25,496 bases of DNA from assembly GCA_013115135.1 (NCBI GenBank), contig JABANP010000641.1, positions 1 through 25,496 of the forward strand. The letters are read 5' to 3'. The stretch comes from Perkinsus olseni (Eukaryota > Perkinsozoa > Perkinsida > Perkinsidae). Each line of letters starts with the position of its first letter. Position 1 is the first letter of the stretch. A program made the translations under genes and the position numbers. The notes beneath the pieces were generated by a model. The model was not told where the DNA came from and made no database searches. It saw only the letters and a program-made list of their open reading frames with translations. Positions 18,656 through 25,496 of this stretch are shown here, piece by piece.

Positions 18656-18750
18656 TGTCAGCTCGTAGGAGCTTGATAGTGCGGTGTAGTTGAAGAAGAG
18701 GATAATACGGATGTGCACTGTCAGCTCGTAGGAGCTTGATAGTGCGGTGT
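18656..18750 (+). repeat. Tandem 63-64 base repeat, locus 1
   Basis: One and a half units containing TCAGCTCGTAGGAGCTTGAT, AGTGCGGTGT, GAAGAAGAGGATAATACG and GTGCACTG. The same unit recurs at 19733-19874. Confidence 0.85.
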
Positions 18751-19062
18751 TAGGCTTGTTGCCGAACATGTTGGTTGAGCCGAAATGGACTCTCAATATC
18801 ACGCCCGCCTGTTGTTACAGGTACTGGCTCAAGTAAGGAGCGCATAGTCACGCCATCGGACGAACGTAGTCTGCGTGGTGGCGACTCGCAATATTATAAT
18901 GATCAGATTCGAATGTGTACACCCCAATACTCGAACCCACGGATCAAATAAATGAATCTGAGACGACTGAAACTACAGAAATGAACGAAATGTTTGTCAA
19001 TTATGAGGGCAGTGATGACCCTTGCGTGAGAGTAGATTTCATGAAGAAGTAAAACCAGTCAT

Positions 19063-19084
19063 CCTTCGACTCGAAGACTTCGAG
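19063..19084. repeat. 22-base unit, octamer TCTTCGAG, one mismatch
   Basis: CCTTCGA, CTCGAAGA, CTTCGAG; directly upstream of the MCM fragment. Confidence 0.8.
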
Positions 19085-19091
19085 ATGATAT

Positions 19092-19644
19092 TTGACATCG
19101 GGTGATAGGTATATAATGCACGCTAAGAGTCGACCGGTTCCCAAGTTGACACCCGAAGCGATCGAAGAGGCTATCACAGTGTTTGTTAAGTTGAGGAAGG
19201 ACAGCGCTACTGCGGCAGCGAGGGGATCATCTAGCCTCGCTGTTACTATCAGTGAGCAGCTCACTACACACATCGTGCCTCCTAGTTTGGTATATGCAGG
19301 AACACTTTACGGCATATACCGTCTAGCTATCGCAAATGCTAGATTGATGCTCCAGGATTATGTTTCAAAGGGCGACATATCTGTCGCTGAAGAGTTGATC
19401 CTCGCGGCTAGAGGTGAGTGCTCATCTCAGACCATTGATCGAGCGGGATGAATAGGTACCGGCGATGAAAGAGAAGTGGAACACCCGAGCCGTCTCCATT
19501 CCGATACACTAACAATATCAGGTAACCACACTTACCCTAGGTGTGTTATCGCATTCTGGGAATCCGCACTACGCAGCTAACGTGACTCAAGTTACGTTCG
19601 GGAGCCGACCGGTGACCGTTTTATCTGTAACGATGAGAGTGTGA
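19092..19644 (+). pseudogene. MCM-family helicase C-terminal (AAA+ lid) fragment with three introns
   Basis: The exons encode YIMHAKSRPVPKLTPEAIEE, VFVKLRKDS and, after splicing, TIRTLYGIYRLAIANARLML followed by QDYVSKGDISVAEELILAAR. This is the order of the MCM2-7 C-terminal helical lid (YI-A--, P-L, LR, the TxR-L---IRL--A-A-- helix, the D---A-EL end). MCM proteins form the replicative helicase ring. Introns are 19252-19299 (48), 19414-19455 (42, GTGAGT) and 19522-19576 (55); the first is required for TIRTLY to be contiguous. The frame ends at 19644. Walker A, Walker B and the Arg finger should lie upstream but are not found in 17400-19090, so this is a truncated copy, or its upstream exons are unrecognisable. 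Which MCM paralogue it is remains open, with MCM3-like spacing perhaps the best fit. Confidence 0.65.
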
Positions 19645-19732
19645 CAAGCGTAAGTCGATTGCCTTGATTATATGCATCAGTCCTGTTCTCAGAGTGATTT
19701 CTATACAGCCGTCCATCGGCGTGCATACGTTA

Positions 19733-19874
19733 TGATAGTGCGGTGTATGTTGAAGAAGAGGATAATACGTATGTGCACTGTCAGCTCGTAGGAGCTTGAT
19801 AGTGCGGTGTATGTTGAAGAAGAGGATAATACGTATGTGCACTGTCAGCTCGTAGGAGCTTGATAGTGCGGTGT
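19733..19874 (+). repeat. Tandem 64-base repeat, locus 2
   Basis: More than two nearly identical units of the sequence also found at 18656. AGCTC/GAGCT forms a short hairpin in each unit. The two loci flank the MCM fragment on both sides. Confidence 0.85.
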
Positions 19875-19929
19875 GGACGGCAGTACGCGGGGTGGCGACC
19901 GAACTCGATATTAGCACTGGAATTAGAGG

Positions 19930-20091
19930 GAGTTCGCCGAGCCGTTCAGTCCGGAGTGTCGATGGATGGAGCGCGAGTTGGTCGAAGAAAGGCCCGATGT
20001 AAGTATCGCCGAAGCTCATATGCTCGTACGGCAATTGCAGGAAATAACAATCTCGTCTCATAGCGGAAGTTTCTCTCAGACTCCCGGATAA
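19930..20091 (+). CDS. Possible two-exon coding fragment
   Basis: A stretch reading EFAEPFSPECRWMERELVEERPD is followed by GTAAGT...TTGCAG (19999-20040, 42 bases) and continues EITISSHSGSFSQTPG to a stop at 20091. The 5' splice site is a perfect consensus, and the intron size matches others here. Start and upstream exons were not found, and other frames are open beyond the intron, so this is only a candidate. Confidence 0.3.
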   Translation, partial: EFAEPFSPECRWMERELVEERPDVSIAEAHMLVRQLQEITISSHSGSFSQTPG

Positions 20092-20357
20092 GCCCAATAC
20101 TGATCCAATGCCCGCTCCAAACGAGCTCGTACATCCTACAGATCCCGCTCGACCGTCTTCGTGAGTCATTAGAATGCTCTCACCTTGTAACCAACGATAC
20201 AGTGACTTGATGCAACTTGACATAACTAACGAGTACACCGCAGATGGATAGAGGTTCGAGCCTTGGCTAGGGTATTTCTACGACATTTTTTCAGCGGGCC
20301 GGCGCTAGTAGCGCGCGCCCAAATGTGTCTATATGCCATCTAACGGCGCCACGAAGT

Positions 20358-20410
20358 TTTCGCTCGTCGGCGACGAGCGAAAGATTTTGCGACGAGTCGT
20401 CGCAAAATCT
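20358..20410. repeat. Two abutting palindromes (12+1+12 and 14+1+14)
   Basis: Both perfect, each with a single G centre (20370, 20396), sharing one base. Confidence 0.9.
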
Positions 20411-20972
20411 AAAACTGTAAGATCTTCGAAATGGCTAGCTTCAGACATGCCCGCTCAGAGTTCAAGTCAAGATAATAACTTTACAGTGCCCCTCCATCCT
20501 GCATGGTCCTGGTTCGAGCGCTATTACTACTGCCGCGATTGCAGTAAGCCGGCCAACCACAGAGAAGAGAATCGACGGAGGCAGAACGTTGAAGCGGATG
20601 TTCGAGTAAGCGTTAGATAATCCCAGGCCGCGCAATGTTGCACGATTCTCCGCCTGAACTGCTGAGACTGCTGAGACTGTTCATTTCACCGTCTATGTCG
20701 GTGTCAGATTTATTACTGAAGACTGTGTTTGCGAGGCGTGCATGGTCGATCCCTTTATTCGTAGCAGAGTCCCCTATGAACACAAAATGACCATGTCCGG
20801 ATAACCTTGTGTATCACGATGACCTATATGATAATGTCGACGGCAAGTAACATATCCGTCATAAGAAACACGATTACCACCAACACGCGGTGATTGTCTT
20901 ACTTGTGACGGATTTGCTGTTGCGATTATGCTTTAGCTTATTGTCTTACGGTGGGTAATCAGAATATGAATC

Positions 20973-20994
20973 ATATGCACAGCGTATTACGCTG
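20973..20994. repeat. 22-base unit, octamer ATACGCTG, two mismatches
   Basis: ATATGCA, CAGCGTAT, TACGCTG; lies at the end of a dispersed repeat piece. Confidence 0.5.
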
Positions 20995-21082
20995 TTATAG
21001 TGGATCGTGAATCCCTACTAGTGATTATTCGATAGTCTAAGGTAGCTCTCTTCACTTAGCTCGGTATAACACTTGTTGCTTG

Positions 21083-21104
21083 GATACGTGACGTATCATA
21101 CGTC
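21083..21104. repeat. 22-base unit, octamer GATACGTC, perfect
   Basis: GATACGT, GACGTATC, ATACGTC. Confidence 0.9.
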
Positions 21105-21768
21105 TACGGTAACTGATAAATCACCCTTGGTAGTCCCTTGACGTAGATCGTCGAGCTCTGCCCTGTCCCTTGCCCGCTCTTCGGCCTAATGAGTGAGTTG
21201 AGGTAGTCTCACCGCGATTCTCTCCTACGAATCTCTGGTCCATACGACTGTGCCGCTTAGATCTCGTTCTCATACTCAATGTGGCTTGGAAGAGAAGGCT
21301 GCTGGTAACGAATTGTTGGCCGGAACCCCTTGAATTGACTACTTCAAGTTGCGTAGCGCCGCATAACATATTTGGTTGTGTGGCTTGAATCGCATCTCAT
21401 GAATCACCATTTTAAAAGTGGTTAGCAACTTCATTTCCGTTTCCGTTCCGCCTGGCGGAGCGAACACCCATTCCGCCCTGATTTTCCGCTGCGGAAAACT
21501 GGAATTTGTAGCAGCCGATGGTGATGGCGGACATGCGGCCGGCCCAGAACGTAGCGGAGCGAAGTCCCTCCGAGAGATTTTGCCCACCCCTTTCATTGTG
21601 AAATGGCATGGCGAGAAGATAGTTAGGGCGATTGGGAAAGTTGGCAGACCACTGAGCGATTCGCGTCTATGTCGAAACTGAAAGTCGTGGAGAGTCCGTG
21701 CGAACCAAAAGTGCTTTGTTTGAGATGGCCCACTCTCATATGTGATAACATAAAGACGTGGCACACTC

Positions 21769-22207
21769 ATGGCCTACACTTACGTGATAGTAAGAATTTT
21801 AAACTCAACCTATTCACTCAAGGATTACACCGACAGAGTACTACAGATCAATGCCTTATGTGCCAAGGACCCGTTGCTACAGGACTCCACAAACCGGGAT
21901 GATTTTAAAGACATTAACCGTACCCAAGGTCTTATTTGTTTTACACCGCGGAGTTGGGCACTGGCTAATGCCAGATACTCTCACCGCATGTTTCACAGTG
22001 ATACGTATCACTGATACGTTACAACCTCCACTTCAGCCTCAACCGAAAAGAAGTAGGCAAACGACTAACAGCTTAGAGGCAGGCAAAGGAGGAGAAGGCA
22101 TTGATACCTCCAGCTGCTGTAGTAACAGCATTACCCATCTCTGTGAATTTACCAACGCTCCCTGCCTTGGCCTCACGAAGAGGCGCCAAGTGAACTCCTG
22201 TCGGTAG
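21769..22207 (+). pseudogene. Unknown ORF interrupted by a 13-base palindromic insertion
   Basis: The first 81 codons read MAYTYVIVRILNSTYSLKDY... to MFHSDTYH and stop at 22014 inside a palindrome. A second frame then stays open to 22207 (QPPLQPQPKRSRQTTNSLEA...). The two frames differ by one. The palindrome at 21998-22018 contains an octamer-inverse-octamer structure that lacks one base of the usual 22, i.e. a 13-base gain, which is exactly the shift needed to connect them. No family recognised. Dropping those 13 bases gives one frame of about 140 codons, so I treat it as a gene broken by the insertion. Confidence 0.45.
21998..22018. repeat. 21-base variant unit, octamer GTGATACG
   Basis: GTGATAC, GTATCAC, TGATACG; one central base of the standard form is missing, net gain 13. 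Confidence 0.75.
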
Positions 22208-22355
22208 GTGTATCATGCACCTACCTACATACACCGTTTATGTTGACCTGATGGACCGACATCTGACACACCTTTCGTTCTTACCAATGGCCTATTGCCA
22301 CAAAGTCCCATTTCATCATCTCAGACATTTTATCTTGACTCAAAGTTCTTGAGGG

Positions 22356-22377
22356 ATCGGCACTGCCGATTCGGCAG
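22356..22377. repeat. 22-base unit, octamer ATCGGCAG, perfect
   Basis: ATCGGCA, CTGCCGAT, TCGGCAG. Confidence 0.9.
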
Positions 22378-22994
22378 CACCAGCAAGGGCCCTTTGGGTA
22401 CTCAAAACCTATGATGGTGCTGTCCACTGAATGCAGGCTCCACCTATTTTCTGGCCTCGTATATCTCTCTTAGGATCTGCGCTCCAAATAATAATGTGAA
22501 CATGCACTTCGGCGGAGGTAGTAGCTCTCCCGGACTGAAATTCACTGAGGGCTGGGGCATAAGTCATGCCTTAACTATGGCCGCATCACAGCATGACACT
22601 CCTCTACGAAGAATATATGATACGGGCATGACACTCCCTCTACGGGCGACTTGCCCGTTTTTGGCCATTTTGTCGTCTCAAGGAATTGTCTCGGAGTGAG
22701 AGCTAGCTGAACATGCTCACATTCTTCGGTGGAGATACCCTCGGAGTCTGAAGTCGAAACTCCGCGAGGTTGACGAGAACTGTAGAATTTGGCCCATCAG
22801 CACGTTACAAATTCTCAGCAACTCACGGCTTAGCGCGTGCAGTAAAATCGTCTATTTTAGCTGTGGAGTAGTTTTTCATATTCCAGCTTCATGCGAGAGG
22901 TTCAGTGAAACCGAGATAGCGTCCAATAAATACTCTATCCCAAAAATATCAGACCCGAATTCGAAGCCGTCAAAGAGTATTTCAAGAACGATAC

Positions 22995-23016
22995 CAAGCA
23001 ACTTGCTTGAAGCAAG
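22995..23016. repeat. 22-base unit, octamer CAAGCAAG, perfect
   Basis: CAAGCAA, CTTGCTTG, AAGCAAG. Confidence 0.9.
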
Positions 23017-23167
23017 CACTGCGTGCGATGTTTCACCGTGCAAATCCCGCGATATCGGCTATTTTCAATGGGTTTTTTCGCGTTAGAGACCCAAGAAGTC
23101 CAACGATTCGTCATATCGTATCATCTCATAATATGTCTTCATCAACTTCTGTATTATACGGCCATTG

Positions 23168-23227
23168 CGGTGTGTGCATGCGTGCAGAATTGTATAGCGT
23201 TCGCTTTCTGTTCATTTGCGATATCTG
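23168..23227 (+). promoter_or_regulatory. Conserved upstream block of secreted family A (A6)
   Basis: GTGTGTGCATGCGTGCAGAA, then TTCTGTTCATTTGCGATATC and the ATGACTCGCGTCAT start region. Confidence 0.55.
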
Positions 23228-23479
23228 ATGACTCGCGTCATAATCCTTATACTGCGGTTGTACTGCTCGCTGATGGCTATAGGGCATGGTTCCGCCAGTT
23301 GTCTGGGGTGGTTTACCGAGGATGATGATGACCAGGTGGATATGCTGCAGCTGGATGAGCTAGAGCATGACGAGGAAATGCAGCCGAAGCAGTTCTCTTC
23401 CTATCTGGACCCTGCTAAACGTTCCGACGAAGGGGCCAGCCCTGCGTATGGTGACCTTAAAGACCCCTTCTACGTTTAA
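23228..23479 (+). CDS. Small secreted acidic protein, family A member A6
   Basis: An 83-residue protein. MTRVIILILRLYCSLMAIGHGSAS is the signal peptide. CLGWFTEDDDDQVD, an acidic linker with EEMQPKQ, and SSYLDPAKRSDEGASPAY follow, ending DPFYV. It aligns with A4 without gaps. The second start-region ATG is lost (GTCATAATCC), again supporting the upstream ATG as start. Substitutions against A4 are frequent in the mature part and rarer in the leader. Confidence 0.75.
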   Translation: MTRVIILILRLYCSLMAIGHGSASCLGWFTEDDDDQVDMLQLDELEHDEEMQPKQFSSYLDPAKRSDEGASPAYGDLKDPFYV

Positions 23480-23557
23480 GTGGTCCCTCGGCTCATGGCG
23501 ATGCTCGGCGAATGCTCTTTCGACATGCGGAAGTGCTGGGCTCTGACGGGTGACATG

Positions 23558-23594
23558 AGTGCAACTTGCACTTATGTGCTTTGCACTGTGCAAG
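23558..23594. repeat. Unit with octamer AGTGCAAG, split by 15 bases
   Basis: AGTGCAA, CTTGCACT, then 15 extra bases ending TTGCACT, then GTGCAAG. The other block has a single AGTACAAG at 12977-12984. Confidence 0.7.
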
Positions 23595-23667
23595 GCAATG
23601 GTTGAGTGTGTCGAAGAAGGGTTTCTGTGAGAGGGATTATTTTGAGTTACTCAGTACTTCCTAGGTT

Positions 23668-23700
23668 GCGACAACTATCGAAACTTTCGATAGTTGTCGC
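23668..23700. repeat. Palindrome, 16-base arms, one-base centre
   Basis: Perfect arms around C at 23684. The corresponding stretch of the other block (about 13072-13090) has only one arm-like copy. Confidence 0.9.
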
Positions 23701-23788
23701 CATCTAGGTGACCAATCTTCTGCCATTCTAGAAGCCCTTGTCGATTTTGTTATTGTAGTCGGTTTTTCCGTTCATAGAAATGGCAAGT

Positions 23789-23810
23789 CGGGGGACTCCC
23801 CCGGGGGGAG
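23789..23810. repeat. 22-base unit, octamer CGGGGGAG, perfect
   Basis: CGGGGGA, CTCCCCCG, GGGGGAG between AAGT and GTGTGAAGG. The other block has a single CGGAGAG between the same flanks (13273-13279). Confidence 0.9.
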
Positions 23811-23965
23811 GTGTGAAGGTCTATTCTAAGTTCTATTCGAAGGTCTGGATTCTCAGCTATGCACGCATGCAATAGACGATCGCCACATAATCAGTAAAGG
23901 GTGTTAAAAAGACGTCTTAGGAGCGCTCCCTCGTCCGCTCTGCTGACGGCTCGAATGGGCATTGT

Positions 23966-24024
23966 GGCCTGTACATGCGTGCAAAATTGTCGACCGCCCG
24001 CGTTTGGTTCATTTCCCAGATCTG
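23966..24024 (+). promoter_or_regulatory. Conserved upstream block of secreted family A (A7)
   Basis: TACATGCGTGCAAAATTGTC, then TTTGGTTCATTTCCCAGATC and ATGACTCGCGTCATGAACC. TTTCCCAG just before the ATG looks like a splice acceptor but is not conserved in siblings. Confidence 0.55.
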
Positions 24025-24291
24025 ATGACTCGCGTCATGAACCTTCTACTGCTTTTGTTCTGCTTGCTGGTGGCTATTGAGTATTGTAACGCCAGTTGGA
24101 TCTTCACTAAGCACGATGAGAAGCCGCCGGATGAGGAGCAGCCGGTTGAGGAGCAGCCGGTTGAGGAGCAGCCGCCGAAGGTTGATTTTTATCTGGACCC
24201 TGCTGATCCTGGTGACGGAGCGAAGGAGCTCCCGAATGGTGTACCAGAGGGCGCAGTGCTACCAGGTATCGATGCCTCTGTGCACAAGTGA
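24025..24291 (+). CDS. Small secreted acidic protein, family A member A7
   Basis: An 88-residue protein: MTRVMNLLLLLFCLLVAIEYCNAS leader, WIFTKHDEKPPDE, three EEQPV modules, KVDFYLDPADPGDGA box and GIDASVHK end. It shares start and end with A5 and keeps the acidic frame throughout, so it shows the state from which A5 departed. The repeat modules are a short version of the expansions seen in A1-A3. Confidence 0.75.
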   Translation: MTRVMNLLLLLFCLLVAIEYCNASWIFTKHDEKPPDEEQPVEEQPVEEQPPKVDFYLDPADPGDGAKELPNGVPEGAVLPGIDASVHK

Positions 24292-24345
24292 TGCACTCCT
24301 TTTCATGACGATGACCAGCGAATGCGCCTTCGCCGTAGTACCTGA

Positions 24346-25380
24346 TGTTGATGCGTGGCGCATTTGCGAGACGCAGTCGTTCAGAGTGTTGTATAAGACT
24401 TTTGCGAGAAGCCGAAGACGAAGTTTTACCGGTTCGCTTGCGTAGTGCCGTCATGGTTGAATTCTTTTCATATCGGCACCATTGGCGTCCCACCAACCAC
24501 GGCAAGAGTTGTTGTAGGACTCTGTCCCGAAGGACAATGCCATTCAAGCTTAGACTTGTCACTACTGATTTAATACATCACGTTTTCAAGACGAAGCAAG
24601 CAGCTTATCGAGTTAATGTCGGGCTCAGCCTCTTCTCGAATCTGGAGTGCTCTTCTGCTCATTGAGTGCCGATTGTCGGCAAAGACGCGTCGCCAACGGC
24701 GCTACCCGGTGTTTCCCATCTCATCCGGTATAGTCTCATCCGTCACTCAACTCACCCATTCCCGTGTCGCCCACGGCCGTTCCATTCAGCGCGATTTCAT
24801 CCGGCTCACTCCATCCATCAAGGAACGCCCAAGAATGCAAATTCTCATCCGTCACGGTGTCAAAATCCCTCCGGGGACAGCGCAATTGCCACACTGGATG
24901 AACTTAGATTTGGCGAATTTATACTGGTTGAGTTGATATGGGCGAGTTGCACCTTTGGGCGAAGGGCCGCTGGATGTAATTATACTGGATGAGATGAGAT
25001 ACACCTTGCGCGACCATCTCCCTGCTCAGAAGACTAATTCTGAGACTCAGAAATTCGATCGAGAGACAGAATCGATTCTGGAATTGCATCCCACACGAGA
25101 GAACCGCTTCCAGAACCACTTCTGAGTCCCAGAATCTGTTTCTGAAGGCCTCTCACCGCATACACGAGCCGTGAGCTACGAGTCTGATCGACATCCCCCC
25201 TAATCTCAAAGCTCAGAATCCATTCAGGTATTCATTTTCATACGTGAAATAATTTTTTGAACCGCCTTATGTGTTGTTGAACCGACTGTCGCCCATCCCG
25301 AATAGTATTCGGCGAATACTCAAGAAGCTTTCTGCTGCTGGTCTCAAAGTGATCTTCCAATCAGCGTGGGGTCTGTTTCA
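24346..25380. other. Region without a secure gene
   Basis: A frame at 24345-24665 (e.g. LREAEDEVLPVRLRSAVMVEFF) has plausible composition but no recognisable domain or start context. Downstream, TCATCC/GGATGA-rich short motifs and CAGAA/TTCTG inverted pieces (about 24720-25150) are visible. A perfect unit lies at 25298-25319. Confidence 0.4.
25298..25319. repeat. 22-base unit, octamer CCGAATAC, perfect
   Basis: CCGAATA, GTATTCGG, CGAATAC. Confidence 0.9.
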
Positions 25381-25496
25381 GAACAGGAAATGCAGCCGAA
25401 ACATTTTCATTTCTATCTGGACCCTGCCGAACCTTCTGACGAAGCGGCCAATCCTGCGCATGGCGACCAAAGACCCCTCAGCGAAGTGCTGGTATT
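25381..25496 (+). pseudogene. Family A fragment at the window edge
   Basis: Reads EQEMQPKHFHFYLDPAEPSDEAANPAHGD, matching the C-terminal half of A4/A6. The leader, upstream block and CLGWFTK part are absent. Homology starts right after CTGTTTCAG, so either the piece was captured as an exon or the gene is broken there. After GD the frame differs from A4/A6 by two missing bases, so the family stop is lost and the frame runs on to the window end. Confidence 0.6.

Larger units (their letters stand above)
17417..19091. other. Repeat-rich region without a secure gene
   Basis: Holds a 78-base direct duplication (17901-17978 and 18379-18456), part of a dispersed repeat (about 18154-18197, also at about 20924-20969), and a 63-base tandem pair at 18656-18750. 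Open frames 18033-18302 and 18318-18530 lie in these repeats and are not supported as genes. Confidence 0.5.
20092..21768. other. Gene-poor region with paired palindromes and dispersed repeat
   Basis: Contains two abutting one-base-centred palindromes (20358-20410), a dispersed repeat piece (about 20924-20969), units at 20973 and 21083, and a GC-rich block with symmetric pieces at about 21440-21560. A frame at 20333-20620 spans the palindromes (it includes WFERYYYCRDCSKPANHRE) and may be coding, but lacks support. Confidence 0.45.
22208..23167. other. Intergenic region
   Basis: No secure gene. Contains units at 22356 and 22995 and a short direct duplication of GCATGACACTC-CTCTACG (about 22592 and 22626). 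A frame at 22496-22699 overlaps the duplication and is unsupported. Confidence 0.45.
23480..23965. other. Spacer between A6 and A7
   Basis: No gene. Homologous to the A4-A5 spacer. Carries palindromic structures at 23558, 23668 and 23789 that copy 1 lacks. Confidence 0.6.
23168..24345 (+). repeat. Duplicated two-gene block, copy 2 (A6-A7)
   Basis: Second copy of 12596-13930, same orientation and gene order, about 10.5 kb downstream. Relative to copy 1 it lacks three palindromic units and carries two others plus a 33-base palindrome. Confidence 0.85.

Noticed and set aside
19621..20238. 205-codon minus-strand frame
   Set aside because: Runs through the 64-base tandem repeats and the end of the MCM fragment; no domain, and the plus strand has better evidence.
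21440..21560. GC-rich block with TCCGCC/GGCGGA and TTTTCCGC/GCGGAAAA as a mobile element
   Set aside because: No terminal repeats or target duplication could be defined, so no element is called.
24005..24024. TTTCCCAG before the A7 start codon as a trans-splice or splice acceptor
   Set aside because: Siblings lack the AG at this place, so it is not a conserved acceptor.
1..25496. tRNA or rRNA genes, bacterial-type operons or ribosome binding sites
   Set aside because: No cloverleaf, rRNA core motif or Shine-Dalgarno pattern was seen.

Overview
The window looks like nuclear DNA of a small-genome eukaryote, most likely a protist. Several genes need very short GT-AG introns (about 35-60 bases) to be read. 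There is a decayed non-LTR retrotransposon, a clustered family of small secreted low-complexity proteins, and no operons or Shine-Dalgarno spacing. An alveolate of the Perkinsus type would fit, but the sequence alone does not prove the taxon.

Layout: (1) 1-3800 is mostly non-coding and carries a 5'-truncated, frameshifted RT-RNase H element on the minus strand (about 690-2262). (2) 3849-9907 holds three plus-strand members of a secreted family (A1 3918-4526, A2 6767-7556, A3 9386-9907). They share a 5' block and signal peptide, but each has a different repeat-rich mature region. (3) 10164-12106 is a plus-strand gene readable as about 12 exons, family not recognised. (4) 12596-13930 is a block with two more family members (A4, A5). 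A second copy of this block lies at 23168-24345 (A6, A7), and an eighth fragment runs off the right edge. (5) 14000-22200 is gene-poor: a small cysteine-rich secreted protein (minus strand), a coiled-coil gene remnant (minus strand), an MCM-helicase C-terminal fragment with three introns, 64-base tandem repeats and dispersed repeat pieces, and an ORF broken by a palindromic insertion.

The most striking signal crosses all regions. About 30 sites carry the same 22-base architecture built on an arbitrary octamer y: y1-7, then the reverse complement of y1-8, then y2-8. This equals an insertion of exactly 14 bases and makes two overlapping palindromes, each with a one-base centre. Seventeen are perfect, where about 0.0001 would be expected by chance. 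Comparison of the two duplicated blocks shows single octamers at the matching positions, so the units are gains. They break reading frames in the retroelement, A5, a coiled-coil gene and the 21769 ORF, and one seems to supply a splice acceptor. One unit is nested in another. The architecture is what precise resolution of flank hairpins after excision of a transposon with an 8-bp target duplication would leave; that mechanism is my inference.
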